Positions 15,936 through 24,893 of a DNA stretch of 64,000 nucleotides are shown here, in pieces; the first letter of the stretch is position 1; each line of letters starts with the position of its first letter. The stretch is from positions 124,001 to 188,000 of the forward strand of contig UQCC01000001.1 in NCBI GenBank assembly GCA_900539325.1. Direction: 5' to 3'. This stretch comes from an uncultured Eubacterium sp. Its GTDB lineage: Bacteria > Bacillota > Clostridia > Oscillospirales > Acutalibacteraceae. Under the pieces are notes generated by a model that saw only the letters and a program-made list of their open reading frames with translations, ran no database searches and had not been told where the DNA came from. A program made the translations under genes and the position numbers.

Positions 15936-16691
15936 ATGAAATTTATTTCTTGGAATGTTAACGGACTCCGTGCCTGTGTTACAAAGGGCTTTAAAGACTT
16001 TTTCAACGATATTGATGCAGATATTTTCTGCGTGCAGGAAACCAAACTTCAGGAGGGTCAAATAGATTTCGCTCCGGAGGGTTATCACGCATATTGGAAC
16101 TATGCCGAGAAAAAAGGATATTCGGGCACGGCGATTTTTACAAAGAAAGAACCGCTCAATGTAACTTACGGTCTTGGAATTGACGAGCACGACAAAGAGG
16201 GCAGACTTATTACCCTTGAATTTGACGATTTCTATTTTGCAACGGTTTATGTTCCGAATTCAAAGCAGGAACTTCTCCGCCTTGATTACCGTATGGTATG
16301 GGAGGATGATTTCAGGGAGTATATGCTCAAACTTAACGAGAAAAAACCTGTTGTGTTCTGCGGCGACTTGAATGTTGCTCATAAAGAAATTGACCTTAAA
16401 AACCCAAAGACAAACCACAAAAACGCAGGCTTCACAGATGAGGAAAGAAGCAAGATGACTGCGCTTCTTGACAGCGGTTTTACAGATACATTCAGATATT
16501 TTTATCCTGACAAAGAGGGGATTTATTCTTGGTGGTCATATAGGTTTAAGGCGAGAGAAAAGAACGCAGGATGGAGAATTGACTATTTTATCACTTCAAA
16601 TTCTCTTGATGATAAATTGCAAGATGCAAAAATTCATACCGAAATTATGGGCAGCGACCATTGCCCTGTTGAACTTGACATAGATTTATGA
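15936..16691 (+). CDS. xth: Exodeoxyribonuclease III / AP endonuclease
   Basis: The 251-residue protein has all exonuclease III active-site segments: SWNVNGLRA with Asn7, FCVQETKLQ with the metal-binding Glu35, FCGDLNVAH with Asp near 144, RIDYFITS and the catalytic His in GSDHCPVEL near the C-terminus. It cleaves DNA 5' to abasic sites and removes nucleotides from 3' ends during base-excision repair. The start follows TGAGGT. The stop overlaps the start of the HAD phosphatase gene by four bases (ATGA), so a two-gene operon is likely, both genes being concerned with nucleotide or DNA quality. Confidence 0.95.
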   Translation: MKFISWNVNGLRACVTKGFKDFFNDIDADIFCVQETKLQEGQIDFAPEGYHAYWNYAEKKGYSGTAIFTKKEPLNVTYGLGIDEHDKEGRLITLEFDDFYFATVYVPNSKQELLRLDYRMVWEDDFREYMLKLNEKKPVVFCGDLNVAHKEIDLKNPKTNHKNAGFTDEERSKMTALLDSGFTDTFRYFYPDKEGIYSWWSYRFKAREKNAGWRIDYFITSNSLDDKLQDAKIHTEIMGSDHCPVELDIDL

Positions 16692-17386
16692 TAAAGATAA
16701 TTTTGTGGGATATTGATGCCACACTTTTGAATTTTCTTAAAAGCGAAAGTATGGCGCTTAAAAAAGCGTTTGCTCACTTTGGGTTAGGCGAATGTCCTGA
16801 CAGCAAGGTTGCCGAGTATTCTGCAATCAATCAAAGCTATTGGAACAGGCTTGAAACAGGTGAACTTACCAAAGAACAGGTACTTGTCGGCAGATTTGAA
16901 GAGTTTTTGAGCGTTAACGGTTATAATGATGTTGACGCAGAAAAATTTTGCGAATACTTTGAGACTTCGCTTCCAGATTGTGTCGAATTTATGGGTAATG
17001 CCGAAAGTGTGATTAAAACGCTTTCAAAGACATATATGCAGTATGCCGTTACCAACGGTGCAAAGGCTGTACAAGAGAAAAAGCTTGCCGTGTCGGGTAT
17101 CAAAAAAATCTTAAACGGAGTGTTTATATCCGATGATGTAGGTTTTGCCAAACCATCAAAAGAATTTTTTAATGTCGTGCTTAAAAATATTCCGAGCGTA
17201 AATGCAGATGAGATTATGATTGTAGGCGATTCGCTTACTTCCGACATCAAGGGCGGCAACAATATGGGCTTCAAAACCTGTTGGTTCAATCCTCATCATT
17301 CGCCGATTAAAGACGGATTTAAGGTTGATTATCAGCTTGATAATCTTGATAATATCTTTGATGTTTTGAAAAACGAAAACAGTTAA
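16688..17386 (+). CDS. YjjG-family HAD nucleotidase
   Basis: The 232-residue protein is a HAD-like hydrolase of the YjjG type (non-canonical pyrimidine nucleotidase). Motif I is LWDIDATLLNF (nucleophile and acid DxD), motif II YAVTNGAK, motif III the lysine in FAKPSKEFF and motif IV IMIVGDSLTSDIKGG. The helical cap occupies about residues 15-95. Family members dephosphorylate modified or mutagenic pyrimidine nucleotides. Coupling by a four-base overlap to exonuclease III fits a house-cleaning and DNA-repair pair. Confidence 0.88.
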   Translation: MIKIILWDIDATLLNFLKSESMALKKAFAHFGLGECPDSKVAEYSAINQSYWNRLETGELTKEQVLVGRFEEFLSVNGYNDVDAEKFCEYFETSLPDCVEFMGNAESVIKTLSKTYMQYAVTNGAKAVQEKKLAVSGIKKILNGVFISDDVGFAKPSKEFFNVVLKNIPSVNADEIMIVGDSLTSDIKGGNNMGFKTCWFNPHHSPIKDGFKVDYQLDNLDNIFDVLKNENS

Positions 17387-17423
17387 CCGATAGTTTATGT
17401 GATAAATAAAAGGGGTGTTTGTT

Positions 17424-18779
17424 ATGTCAGATAAAACTAAAAAAGTCGGAGCACTGTCCGCAAGAACATGGACTTCAATTTTACTTTTCGGCTTAATCGG
17501 TCAAATTGCGTGGGTTGTTGAAAATATGTATTTTTCACGCTTTATGCAAAACGAAATTACAAAGGCACCTTATGCCACAACGCTTCTTGTTGCTTTTTCG
17601 GCAATATTTGCCACATTGTCAACGCTTATCGGCGGTGCTTTGTCCGATAGAACGGGTAAACGCAAGGTATTCATCTGCTGGGGATATGTTATTTGGGGAT
17701 TTACAATCGCCGCATTTTCGCTTGTTCCTATGCAGCCGTCACCTGATAAGGTTTTGCCTATGGTTATTCTTGTTGTTGCAATGGACTGCATTATGTCCGT
17801 CATCGGCTCAATCAGCAATGACGCTTCATATAACACTTGGATAACCGATGTTACAAATACTGCAAACCGTGCAAGAGTTGATACAATTCTTGCCGTTATT
17901 CCGCTTTTCGCCATGGCGATAGTTTTCGGCGGATTTGACAGTATGACAAACTCCTCCGCAACGGTTGAATCCTGGCAAAAATTCTTCATTATTATGGGAA
18001 TTATGCCTACGGTCGGTGGCATAATCGGTTTGTTCCTTATGAAAGACAAAGAGGGGATTAAGCCGAATAAATCGAACTCTTTTTTCAATGACTTTACATA
18101 TTCGCTCAAACCGTCAACAATTAAGCAAAACAAAATGCTTTATGTTTGCCTTTCGGGATATATGATTGCTTCAATCGGCTATCAGGTATATATTAACTAT
18201 CTTTTCAATATTGTTGAGGGTACACTTAAAATAAAGAATTACATAATACCTGTTGGTATAATTATGGTTCTTGCGGCGGTAGGCTCTGTGCTTATCGGTG
18301 TTGCAATGGATAAAAAAGGCAAACAGAATTTTTATTATCCTACAATTATCGCAGGTGTTATAGGTTGTATAATTATTTGGAGTGCCAAGTTTTTTGTTGA
18401 TAAAAACGCAACTGCCGAAATAATTGTTCTTATTATCGGCGGCACTCTTACTATCGGTGTAAATCTTGTTATGGCCGGTCTTTTTACCGCTTCATACAGA
18501 GATTATATTCCCGATGGCAAAGAAGGTCTTTTTCAAGGTTGCCGAATAGTTATGTATGTTTTAGTGCCTATGATTATCGGACCTGTTGTTGCACAAATTA
18601 TCATCAACGCTGCCAACAGAGGAGTTGCAAGCGAAAATATAGTTTATCCTATGGAATTATTCCTCGGTTGTGCGGTTGTTCTGCTGTTTTGCTTCATTCC
18701 GTCACGAATTGTCCGTGTTGAAGGAGCAAAGCATCACGATGAACTTATGAAAGAATTACAAAATGAAGTTAAGGATTAA
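17424..18779 (+). CDS. MFS transporter
   Basis: The 451-residue protein starts at ATG 17424, eight bases after AGGGGTG; an in-frame GTG at 17415 lies in that site. It has about twelve hydrophobic segments and the MFS loop 2-3 motif (GGALSDRTGKRKVF). The second half repeats a similar loop (GVAMDKKGKQNFY). The overall look (WVVENMYFSRFMQNEI in helix 1) is that of SLC45-like or sugar/glycoside transporters in Clostridia. The stop is 2 bp before a nucleotidyltransferase gene, so substrate uptake and that enzyme may be linked. Substrate unknown. Confidence 0.85.
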   Translation: MSDKTKKVGALSARTWTSILLFGLIGQIAWVVENMYFSRFMQNEITKAPYATTLLVAFSAIFATLSTLIGGALSDRTGKRKVFICWGYVIWGFTIAAFSLVPMQPSPDKVLPMVILVVAMDCIMSVIGSISNDASYNTWITDVTNTANRARVDTILAVIPLFAMAIVFGGFDSMTNSSATVESWQKFFIIMGIMPTVGGIIGLFLMKDKEGIKPNKSNSFFNDFTYSLKPSTIKQNKMLYVCLSGYMIASIGYQVYINYLFNIVEGTLKIKNYIIPVGIIMVLAAVGSVLIGVAMDKKGKQNFYYPTIIAGVIGCIIIWSAKFFVDKNATAEIIVLIIGGTLTIGVNLVMAGLFTASYRDYIPDGKEGLFQGCRIVMYVLVPMIIGPVVAQIIINAANRGVASENIVYPMELFLGCAVVLLFCFIPSRIVRVEGAKHHDELMKELQNEVKD

Positions 18780-18781
18780 TT

Positions 18782-19993
18782 ATGTTTGATATTAACACAG
18801 ATTACGGCTATTTTCTGCATCTTGCAAAATGTGCGCTTAACGGCACTCAACCAAAGGAAAAACCGCCTGAGGTTTTGTTTGAAAATGTTTTTTTGATTGC
18901 ACGCAGACATTCTGTGCAAAATATTTTGTGGTACAGTATTGAAAAACTTAATAATAAGCCGTCAGCCGAACTTTTGTCACAATGGTATTCGGATTACGGA
19001 GTGCTACTTCGTCAAACAGCCTATCAGGAAATGGAGATTGAGCGTCTTACGCATATTTTCACATCACGAGGTTTTGATGTTTGCCCGCTTAAAGGCAGTC
19101 AAATTCGTTCGTATTATCCCGAACCGGATATGAGGGCAATGGGCGATATAGATTTCTTGGTAAAAACCGACGGCTCAAAGATTCAGCGTGATGTTGTCAA
19201 ACAGGTTATGCTTGCTAACGGCTATGTTGCCGATGTTCTCGATGACGGTCAGGTAGACGGTTATAAGCGAGAAGATAACAAGGATATTTATGTTGAAGTT
19301 CACTTTGAATTTATGCACCCAAAGCATGTGCATTATGAGGATTTCATTGTTGATTGGAACGCTCTTTTGCCTACCGATACAAAGGGTTTGTATAAAATGA
19401 GCCTCTTTGATTTGTATTATTTTAATATCGGTCATTTTGTAAAAAATATGTTTTCAAAGGGTATTGGCGTTAAAAATATAGCCGATATATATGTTTTGTG
19501 GCATAAACTCTCAAAGGAAGAACAGTTCAAGATGAATTCACGCTTGCTTGCGGCAGGTCTTAATGAATTCAACACCTCACTTGTTAAAATCGCCGATATA
19601 TGGTTTGGCAATAGGGCAGACGACGGTACAACGCAAAATGCTCAAAAATACATTCTTGACAATAATGAGTACGGCTTTCATCGCAACAATAATGTGCTTA
19701 ATATGATGAAAAATGAAGCAACTTACGGTCAAACCGACAGAAAAAAATATTTTAAAGACAGGGTCTTCCCGTCAGATGAAGAACTTTACGCAAGATTTAA
19801 TATTAAACACAAATTGCCGTTCTTGCTTCCGTTTTTGTGGCTTGCAAGAATAGTCCTTCTCGTTTTTGCACCGAAGAAAAAGATTGAAAAAATCAAGAGT
19901 GAAGTTGAAGTTATCAACGATATTTCACAGGATGAAATCGAACAGGGCAAAACAGTGTTTAAAGAAATCGGACTTGATTATAAAAAATATTAA
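18782..19993 (+). CDS. Nucleotidyltransferase family protein, second copy
   Basis: A 403-residue relative of the protein at 8535-9626. Shared motifs in the same order: GFDVCPLKGSQIRSYYPEP, the metal-binding acidic pair in MGDIDFLVK and VEVHFEFMHP. It differs by a longer C-terminal part with a hydrophobic segment (LPFLLPFLWLARIVLLVF) and a charged tail, so it may sit on the inner face of the membrane. It is coupled to the MFS transporter upstream (2 bp gap). The acceptor is unknown. No PqqD-like partner lies beside this copy. Confidence 0.75.
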   Translation: MFDINTDYGYFLHLAKCALNGTQPKEKPPEVLFENVFLIARRHSVQNILWYSIEKLNNKPSAELLSQWYSDYGVLLRQTAYQEMEIERLTHIFTSRGFDVCPLKGSQIRSYYPEPDMRAMGDIDFLVKTDGSKIQRDVVKQVMLANGYVADVLDDGQVDGYKREDNKDIYVEVHFEFMHPKHVHYEDFIVDWNALLPTDTKGLYKMSLFDLYYFNIGHFVKNMFSKGIGVKNIADIYVLWHKLSKEEQFKMNSRLLAAGLNEFNTSLVKIADIWFGNRADDGTTQNAQKYILDNNEYGFHRNNNVLNMMKNEATYGQTDRKKYFKDRVFPSDEELYARFNIKHKLPFLLPFLWLARIVLLVFAPKKKIEKIKSEVEVINDISQDEIEQGKTVFKEIGLDYKKY

Positions 19994-20012
19994 TAAAAAA
20001 TTGTTATAGTCA

Positions 20013-20040
20013 TTGCATTTTATTTTGATTGTGTTAAAAT
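20013..20040 (+). promoter_or_regulatory. Candidate promoter of the pyruvate kinase gene
   Basis: TTGCAT (20013-20018), a 16-bp spacer, TAAAAT (20035-20040). Confidence 0.5.
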
Positions 20041-20113
20041 AGATTTTGAATTTTTATTTTTTACAAAAGATAGAAATTGTCGTTCTTTCTGTAAATAAAA
20101 GAGGTAATTATAT

Positions 20114-21529
20114 ATGATGAGAAAAACAAAAATTATTTGCACCATAGGTCCTGCAACCGATGATATGGATGTGCTTCGCCAAATGATGAAAAGCGGTATG
20201 AATGTTGCCCGTTTCAATTTCAGCCACGGCGAATACGAAACTCATGAGGACAGATTCAAAGAAGTTGTTGCACTTCGTGAGGAACTTGGTCTTCCTGTAG
20301 CAACTTTGCTTGATACAAAAGGTCCGGAAATCAGGCTCGGTAATTTTGAAAATCCGGAAGGTGTAGAAATTAAAGCAGGTGACAGTTTTATTCTTACAAC
20401 AGAGGAGTGCCTCGGTACTGCCGAAAAAAGCTTTATAAATTATGACGGACTTCCAAACGATGTTCATCCGGGCACAACCATTCTTATCAATGACGGTCTT
20501 ATGTCTATGACCGTAAATAAGGTTGTCGGCAAGGATATTTATTGCACTGTTGTTGACGGCGGACTTCTTACAAATCATAAGGGCGTCAATGTTCCCGATG
20601 TAAATCTTAATATGCCTTATCTTTCGCAAAAGGATATGAACGATTTGAATTTCGGCAAAAAAATGGATTTTGATTTTATAGCCGCATCGTTTTGCAGAAG
20701 TGCAACGGATATCACCGTTATGCGTAATTATCTTGAGGCTATCGGATGGAAAACTCCTAAAATTATTGCAAAAATCGAAAATCGTCAGGGACTCGATAAC
20801 ATTGATGAAATTATCGATTCTGTCGATGGTGTTATGGTTGCTCGCGGTGATCTCGGCGTTGAGGTTCCGTTTGAGCAAATTCCGTCTATTCAAAAGAAAA
20901 TTATCGAAAAAGTGTATAAAGCAGGCAAAATTGTTGTTACTGCAACTCAAATGCTTGAATCTATGATAGAAAATCCAAGACCTACAAGAGCAGAAATTAC
21001 CGATGTTGCCAACGCTATTTATGACGGCACCTCTGCAATTATGCTTTCGGGTGAGTCGGCAGTCGGCAAGCATCCCGTTGAAGCGGTAAAAATTATGGAT
21101 AAAATCGCTTTAACTACAGAAGCGGATATTGATTATAAACTGCGTTTTAATCAGCGTCCGTCAAACGAGGATGTTACAACTGCAATCTCGCATGCAACGG
21201 TTACCACGGCACACGACCTCAATGCGGTTGCTATCGTAACGGTTACAAAGAGCGGCACAACGGCAAGGATGATTTCACGCTTCAGACCGTTTACTCAAAT
21301 TGTCGGTGCAACAACCGATGAGAGAGTATACCGTCAGCTTGTGCTTTCGTGGGGTGTAATGCCTGTGATGTGCGAACTTAAAACCAATACCGATGAACTT
21401 TTCAATCACGCCGTAGAGGTTTCAAAAAATGCCGGCGTTCTCAAGCAGGGCGACCTTGCGGTTATCACGGCAGGCATTCCGCTCGGTATTTCGGGCACAA
21501 CCAATATGCTCAAGGTTCACGAGGTTTAA
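20114..21529 (+). CDS. pyk: Pyruvate kinase
   Basis: The 471-residue enzyme makes pyruvate and ATP from phosphoenolpyruvate and ADP in glycolysis. The N-terminus (RKTKIICTIGPAT, MNVARFNFSHG), the catalytic region (DTKGPEIRLG, IIAKIENRQGLDNID, VMVARGDLGVEVP, VTATQMLESM) and the effector-domain element (TKSGTTARMISRFRP) are all present. It has the short form: the extra C-terminal phosphohistidine-like domain seen in many Bacillus-type pyruvate kinases is missing. Start ATG 20114 follows AGAGGT; ATG 20117 is an equally possible start. It appears to be a single-gene unit. Confidence 0.96.
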   Translation: MMRKTKIICTIGPATDDMDVLRQMMKSGMNVARFNFSHGEYETHEDRFKEVVALREELGLPVATLLDTKGPEIRLGNFENPEGVEIKAGDSFILTTEECLGTAEKSFINYDGLPNDVHPGTTILINDGLMSMTVNKVVGKDIYCTVVDGGLLTNHKGVNVPDVNLNMPYLSQKDMNDLNFGKKMDFDFIAASFCRSATDITVMRNYLEAIGWKTPKIIAKIENRQGLDNIDEIIDSVDGVMVARGDLGVEVPFEQIPSIQKKIIEKVYKAGKIVVTATQMLESMIENPRPTRAEITDVANAIYDGTSAIMLSGESAVGKHPVEAVKIMDKIALTTEADIDYKLRFNQRPSNEDVTTAISHATVTTAHDLNAVAIVTVTKSGTTARMISRFRPFTQIVGATTDERVYRQLVLSWGVMPVMCELKTNTDELFNHAVEVSKNAGVLKQGDLAVITAGIPLGISGTTNMLKVHEV

Positions 21530-21536
21530 TTTTTCT

Positions 21537-21565
21537 TTGACATAACGGTATAAAATTGATATTAT
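21537..21565 (+). promoter_or_regulatory. Sigma-A promoter of the aldehyde dehydrogenase gene
   Basis: TTGACA (21537-21542), a 17-bp spacer, TATTAT (21560-21565), starting just after the pyk stop codon. Confidence 0.75.
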
Positions 21566-21604
21566 AAATTTGTAAATACTTATTTCTAAAGGGGTAAATT
21601 ATAT

Positions 21605-23110
21605 ATGGAAAAACTAAAGTATTTTGTAAACAACGAGTTCAAGGACTCAAAGGCAGAAACTTGGTACGATTTGCACAATCCGTCAACAGGTGAAGTTACG
21701 GGACAGGCTCCTTGTTGCACCAATGACGAGGTGCTTGAAGCAATCGAAGCCGCAAAGGCCGCTTTCCCTGCATGGAAAAACACTCCTGCACGCAAAAGAG
21801 CCGCTGTTCTTTATAAGGTTCGTGAACTCCTTAATGAGCATCTTGATGAACTTACAATGCTTGTTTGCGAAGAAAACGGCAAAACTTGGGCAGAGGCGGC
21901 AGGTGATGTCGGCAAAGCTATTGAGGGTACAGAACTTGCAACTCAGGCTCCGTCACTTATGATGGGCGAAAGCCTTATGGACGCATCAACAGGCTTTGAC
22001 ACGGTTAAGTACCGTGAAGCTATCGGCGTTTTTGCAGGTATCGTTCCTGTTAACTTCCCGGCTATGATTCCGTTCGGCTGGATGGTTCCTGTTTGCGTTG
22101 CTTGCGGTAACACAATCGTTCTCAAAGCCGCTTCTCTCACTCCGAGAACCGCTATGCGTATTGCAGAGCTTTATGTTGAAGCAGGCATTCCAAAGGGCGT
22201 TGTAAATATTGTTACTTGTTCACGAAACGAGGTTAACACTATTCTTGACCATCCGGATGTAAAGGGCGTTACATTTGTAGGCTCAACTCCTGTCGGACTT
22301 AAGGTATACGAAAGAGCCGCTGCATCGGGCAAAAGATGTCAGGCTCTCTGTCAGGCAAAGAACCACGCTCTTGTTCTTGAGGATTGTGCTCTTGAAAGAA
22401 CTGTTGCCGGTGTTATCAATTCCGCTTTCGGTTGCGGCGGTCAAAGATGTATGGCTCTTTCATGCTGTGTTGTTCAGGACAGCATTGCCGATAAATTCGT
22501 AGCAGAACTTAAAAAGCAAATCGCATCGGTTAATTGCGGACTTGCGTGGGATAAGGGTACTCGCCTCGGTCCTATTACTTATGAAAAGCACTACAAGGAA
22601 GTTCTTGCAGATATTGAAAAAGGCGTTAACGAGGGTGCAACACTTGTTGTTGACGGCAGAAATCCGAAACTTCCGGCTGAATGTAAAAACGGCTATTTTG
22701 TAGGTCCTACGGTATTTGACAATGTAACCGAAAATATGACAATTGGTCGTGATGAGGTATTCGGCCCTGTTCTTTGCATTAAGAGAGTAAAGACTTTTGA
22801 AGAGGGTCTTGAACTTATGAATAACAATCCGTATGCAAACGGTTCCGTTATTTATACTCAAAGCGGTTACTACGCTCGTCAGTTTGCAAGATTCACAGAC
22901 GGCGGTCAGGTTGGTATCAATGTAGGTATTCCTGTACCGGTCGGCTTCATTCCGTTCAGCGGTCACAAGCAATCATTCTTCGGCGATCTTCATTGCCTCG
23001 GCAAGGACGCTTATCGCTTCTTTACAGAAAGTAAATCCGTAACTCAACACTGGTTTGATGAAGAAGAAATGAAAGCAAAAGAAGTAGACACTTGGGACGG
23101 TCTCCTTTAA
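21605..23110 (+). CDS. mmsA: Methylmalonate-semialdehyde dehydrogenase (CoA-acylating) type
   Basis: The 501-residue protein is an aldehyde dehydrogenase of the MmsA/IolA subgroup, which oxidises methylmalonate or malonate semialdehyde to propionyl-CoA or acetyl-CoA with NAD+ and CoA. Markers: GIVPVNFPAMIPFGWMVP, VTFVGSTPVGLKVYE and the catalytic Cys282 in GCGGQRCMALSC, where the Gly-Gln-Arg-Cys-Met context is specific to this CoA-dependent group. No inositol or valine-degradation genes are close by, so the physiological substrate is open. It stands as a single-gene unit between its own promoter and a hairpin terminator. Confidence 0.85.
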   Translation: MEKLKYFVNNEFKDSKAETWYDLHNPSTGEVTGQAPCCTNDEVLEAIEAAKAAFPAWKNTPARKRAAVLYKVRELLNEHLDELTMLVCEENGKTWAEAAGDVGKAIEGTELATQAPSLMMGESLMDASTGFDTVKYREAIGVFAGIVPVNFPAMIPFGWMVPVCVACGNTIVLKAASLTPRTAMRIAELYVEAGIPKGVVNIVTCSRNEVNTILDHPDVKGVTFVGSTPVGLKVYERAAASGKRCQALCQAKNHALVLEDCALERTVAGVINSAFGCGGQRCMALSCCVVQDSIADKFVAELKKQIASVNCGLAWDKGTRLGPITYEKHYKEVLADIEKGVNEGATLVVDGRNPKLPAECKNGYFVGPTVFDNVTENMTIGRDEVFGPVLCIKRVKTFEEGLELMNNNPYANGSVIYTQSGYYARQFARFTDGGQVGINVGIPVPVGFIPFSGHKQSFFGDLHCLGKDAYRFFTESKSVTQHWFDEEEMKAKEVDTWDGLL

Positions 23111-23128
23111 TTAACCCTTGAATAAGCA

Positions 23129-23172
23129 ATAACCCCTATGATGAATTTCGGTTCACCATAGGGGTTATTTTT
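23129..23172. terminator. Bidirectional terminator containing the xre stop codon
   Basis: ATAACCCCTATG (23129-23140) is perfectly complementary to 23157-23168, followed by TTTTC. The stop codon of the minus-strand xre gene lies in the right arm. Confidence 0.85.
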
Positions 23173-23371
23173 CGTTTGTAAGTCCGAGTATATAATCAAT
23201 ACTTACATTATAATATTTAGAAAGTTTGATTAAAATATCCGTTGGAATATCCCTCAACCCGTTTTCGTATCGGTAATATTGGGGTTGTTTCATTCCAAGA
23301 TATTCTGCAAGTTCTTTCTGAGTTTTATCGTTATCCTCACGCAAGTCTTTTATTCTTCTGTATAATGCCAT
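23165..23371 (-). CDS. Xre-family repressor
   Basis: A 68-residue single-domain helix-turn-helix protein: LREDNDKTQKELAEYLGMKQ is the HTH core, and the tail YYNVSIDYILGLTNEK is the usual end of small Cro/C1-type regulators. It is divergent from a gene for a membrane coiled-coil protein (23477). The 105-bp gap holds two copies of a palindromic site (23389-23404 and 23444-23459) flanking a strong promoter, so autoregulation and repression of the divergent unit are likely. It is a close relative of the regulator at 40848-41060. Confidence 0.88.
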   Translation of the reverse strand: MALYRRIKDLREDNDKTQKELAEYLGMKQPQYYRYENGLRDIPTDILIKLSKYYNVSIDYILGLTNEK

Positions 23372-23388
23372 TTATCTTGCCTCGCTTT

Positions 23389-23404
23389 ATAACTGCTTGG
23401 TTAT
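23389..23404. promoter_or_regulatory. Candidate Xre operator 1
   Basis: ATAACT-GCTT-GGTTAT, an imperfect copy of operator 2, touching the -35 box of the plus-strand promoter. Confidence 0.55.
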
Positions 23405-23432
23405 TGACATCATAGCATTATTGTGATATACT
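23404..23432 (+). promoter_or_regulatory. Sigma-A promoter of the membrane-protein operon
   Basis: TTGACA (23404-23409), a 17-bp spacer, TATACT (23427-23432). On the opposite strand an extended -10 (TGCTATGAT) for the xre gene covers 23409-23417, so the two promoters overlap. Confidence 0.75.
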
Positions 23433-23443
23433 TTAGTCAAAAT

Positions 23444-23459
23444 ATAACCGTTTGGTTAT
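23444..23459. promoter_or_regulatory. Candidate Xre operator 2
   Basis: ATAACC-GTTT-GGTTAT is a perfect inverted repeat with a 4-bp centre, located at about +5 to +20 of the plus-strand transcript. Confidence 0.6.
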
Positions 23460-23476
23460 AAAAGGTGGAGAAGTAT

Positions 23477-24418
23477 ATGGCAACAATAAATCAAATGAGA
23501 GATTATCTCAAAATAGCTACTGCTATGGAATCGGATGTTTACACAAGCAAAAAATTGGTTAATAAGCTTTCGAGCAGAATTAATACACTGAATTCGACGA
23601 ATTATTATACCGAACAAAATTATTTGATGGACAGTATAAAAACTACAAGTGTTGAAAAAAGAAAGAGTCATCTTTCAAAAGGTATAAAAGTTTTTATTAT
23701 TATGTGTGTTATTTCATGTGTGATTGCGGTTTTGTTTCTTTCTCTTTTTGTGTCGAGCAAAGAATTACTAAAAAATATATTTTTATATGGTGTATCTTTC
23801 GGGATGTGGGCGGTAATTATAGGCGTAATTGTTAGAATTAAAAAGAAAAATGCAAAAAGTGAAGCTAATAATAATCGACGTATTAACGAACATAAATTAC
23901 AAGAATCGAAAATTCTAAAGCAGAAAAATGATTTAATTATTGATGATTATGCTGTTCAATTACAGGAGGCAAGACGACAGTTAGATGTATCGTTAAATAA
24001 TTTAAATAAACTATATAGTGAAAATCTTTTGCCGGCATCATATAGAAATTTTGTAGCTGTTGCAACAATGTATCAATGGCTGCAATATGGAATTTGTACC
24101 GAGATATACGGTCACGGCGGTCTTTTTGACAGATATGATTACGAACTTAAATTTAATAGAATAATAGGTACTTTGGATGAAATAAACAGTAAACTTGATT
24201 CTGTAATTGAAAATCAAAGAATGCTCTACGATGAAATTCAACGTGGTAATCAAATTGCTGAAAAAACATATCAAAGCGTACGTAATATTGAAAATAATAC
24301 CGATAGAATGTCAAAAGATATAAAACAAATTAAAATTAACAGCAATATTACAGCTATGAATACTGCAAGAACTGCAACAATGAATGAATATATGTATTAT
24401 CGTTCATTATATTATTAA
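23477..24418 (+). CDS. Membrane coiled-coil protein of unknown function
   Basis: The 313-residue protein starts at ATG 23477, six bases after AGGTGGAG. Residues 1-70 are helical and charged. Two hydrophobic segments follow (VFIIMCVISCVIAVLFLSLFV and the region with FGMWAVIIGVIVRI), then a long coiled-coil region (about 125-195), a short segment with YQWLQYGICTEIYGHGG, and a second helical stretch (about 225-300). No family recognised. It forms an operon with a TM2-domain gene 15 bp downstream and is controlled from a divergent Xre region. The base composition is visibly more AT-rich than in neighbouring housekeeping genes, which would fit an acquired module. Confidence 0.65.
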   Translation: MATINQMRDYLKIATAMESDVYTSKKLVNKLSSRINTLNSTNYYTEQNYLMDSIKTTSVEKRKSHLSKGIKVFIIMCVISCVIAVLFLSLFVSSKELLKNIFLYGVSFGMWAVIIGVIVRIKKKNAKSEANNNRRINEHKLQESKILKQKNDLIIDDYAVQLQEARRQLDVSLNNLNKLYSENLLPASYRNFVAVATMYQWLQYGICTEIYGHGGLFDRYDYELKFNRIIGTLDEINSKLDSVIENQRMLYDEIQRGNQIAEKTYQSVRNIENNTDRMSKDIKQIKINSNITAMNTARTATMNEYMYYRSLYY

Positions 24419-24433
24419 TAAAGGAGAACTAAT

Positions 24434-24892
24434 ATGAATTCCGAATATTTGGCATGGTTTTATGATAATGAAGAATATTTTTCTGATGAAGGTAAAAATA
24501 TAATACTTCAGAGTCTAGAAGTATGTGATGAAAGCACATTTCAACAAATAACCAAATTGAAGTTAAAAGAACCAGGCACGGCTGTTTTATTAGCATTGTT
24601 TTGCGTTGACCGTTTTTATTTAAAAAGCACATTATTGGGATTTTTAAAGATAATTACACTCGGTGGATTTTTTATATGGAATATAATTGATATTTTTACC
24701 GCAACCAAAAGAGCAAAGGCTTATAATAACAAAAGCGTACTTCAAGTTCTTAATCCGTCGGCAGTTCAGTATGTTAAGGGAGCAGATTTGGTAAATGTTA
24801 TGAATTCTGCGGAAAAGACAACAAAAGTCGTTAATGAAGTTATTGATTTTATTGATACAAAGAATAATCAATATACTAATATTCATTATTAA
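24434..24892 (+). CDS. TM2-domain membrane protein
   Basis: The 152-residue protein has a soluble N-terminal part (1-45), then a TM2-type double-helix hairpin: AVLLALFCVDRFYLKSTLLG, then LKIITLGGFFIWNIIDIFTA. The DRFYLG-like and WNIIDIF elements are the TM2 signature. A soluble C-terminal tail of about 60 residues follows. TM2 proteins are widespread and mostly of unknown function. ATG 24434 is preceded by AAAGGAGAA. It is the second gene of the Xre-linked unit. Confidence 0.8.
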   Translation: MNSEYLAWFYDNEEYFSDEGKNIILQSLEVCDESTFQQITKLKLKEPGTAVLLALFCVDRFYLKSTLLGFLKIITLGGFFIWNIIDIFTATKRAKAYNNKSVLQVLNPSAVQYVKGADLVNVMNSAEKTTKVVNEVIDFIDTKNNQYTNIHY

Positions 24893-24893
24893 C

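Noticed and set aside
20108..21073. Long minus-strand open frame opposite pyk (321 codons)
   Set aside because: It lies wholly within a certain gene on the other strand, has no ribosome-binding site and its composition is that of reverse-read codons.
22460..22972. Minus-strand open frame of 170 codons opposite the aldehyde dehydrogenase
   Set aside because: Antisense shadow inside a well-supported gene.
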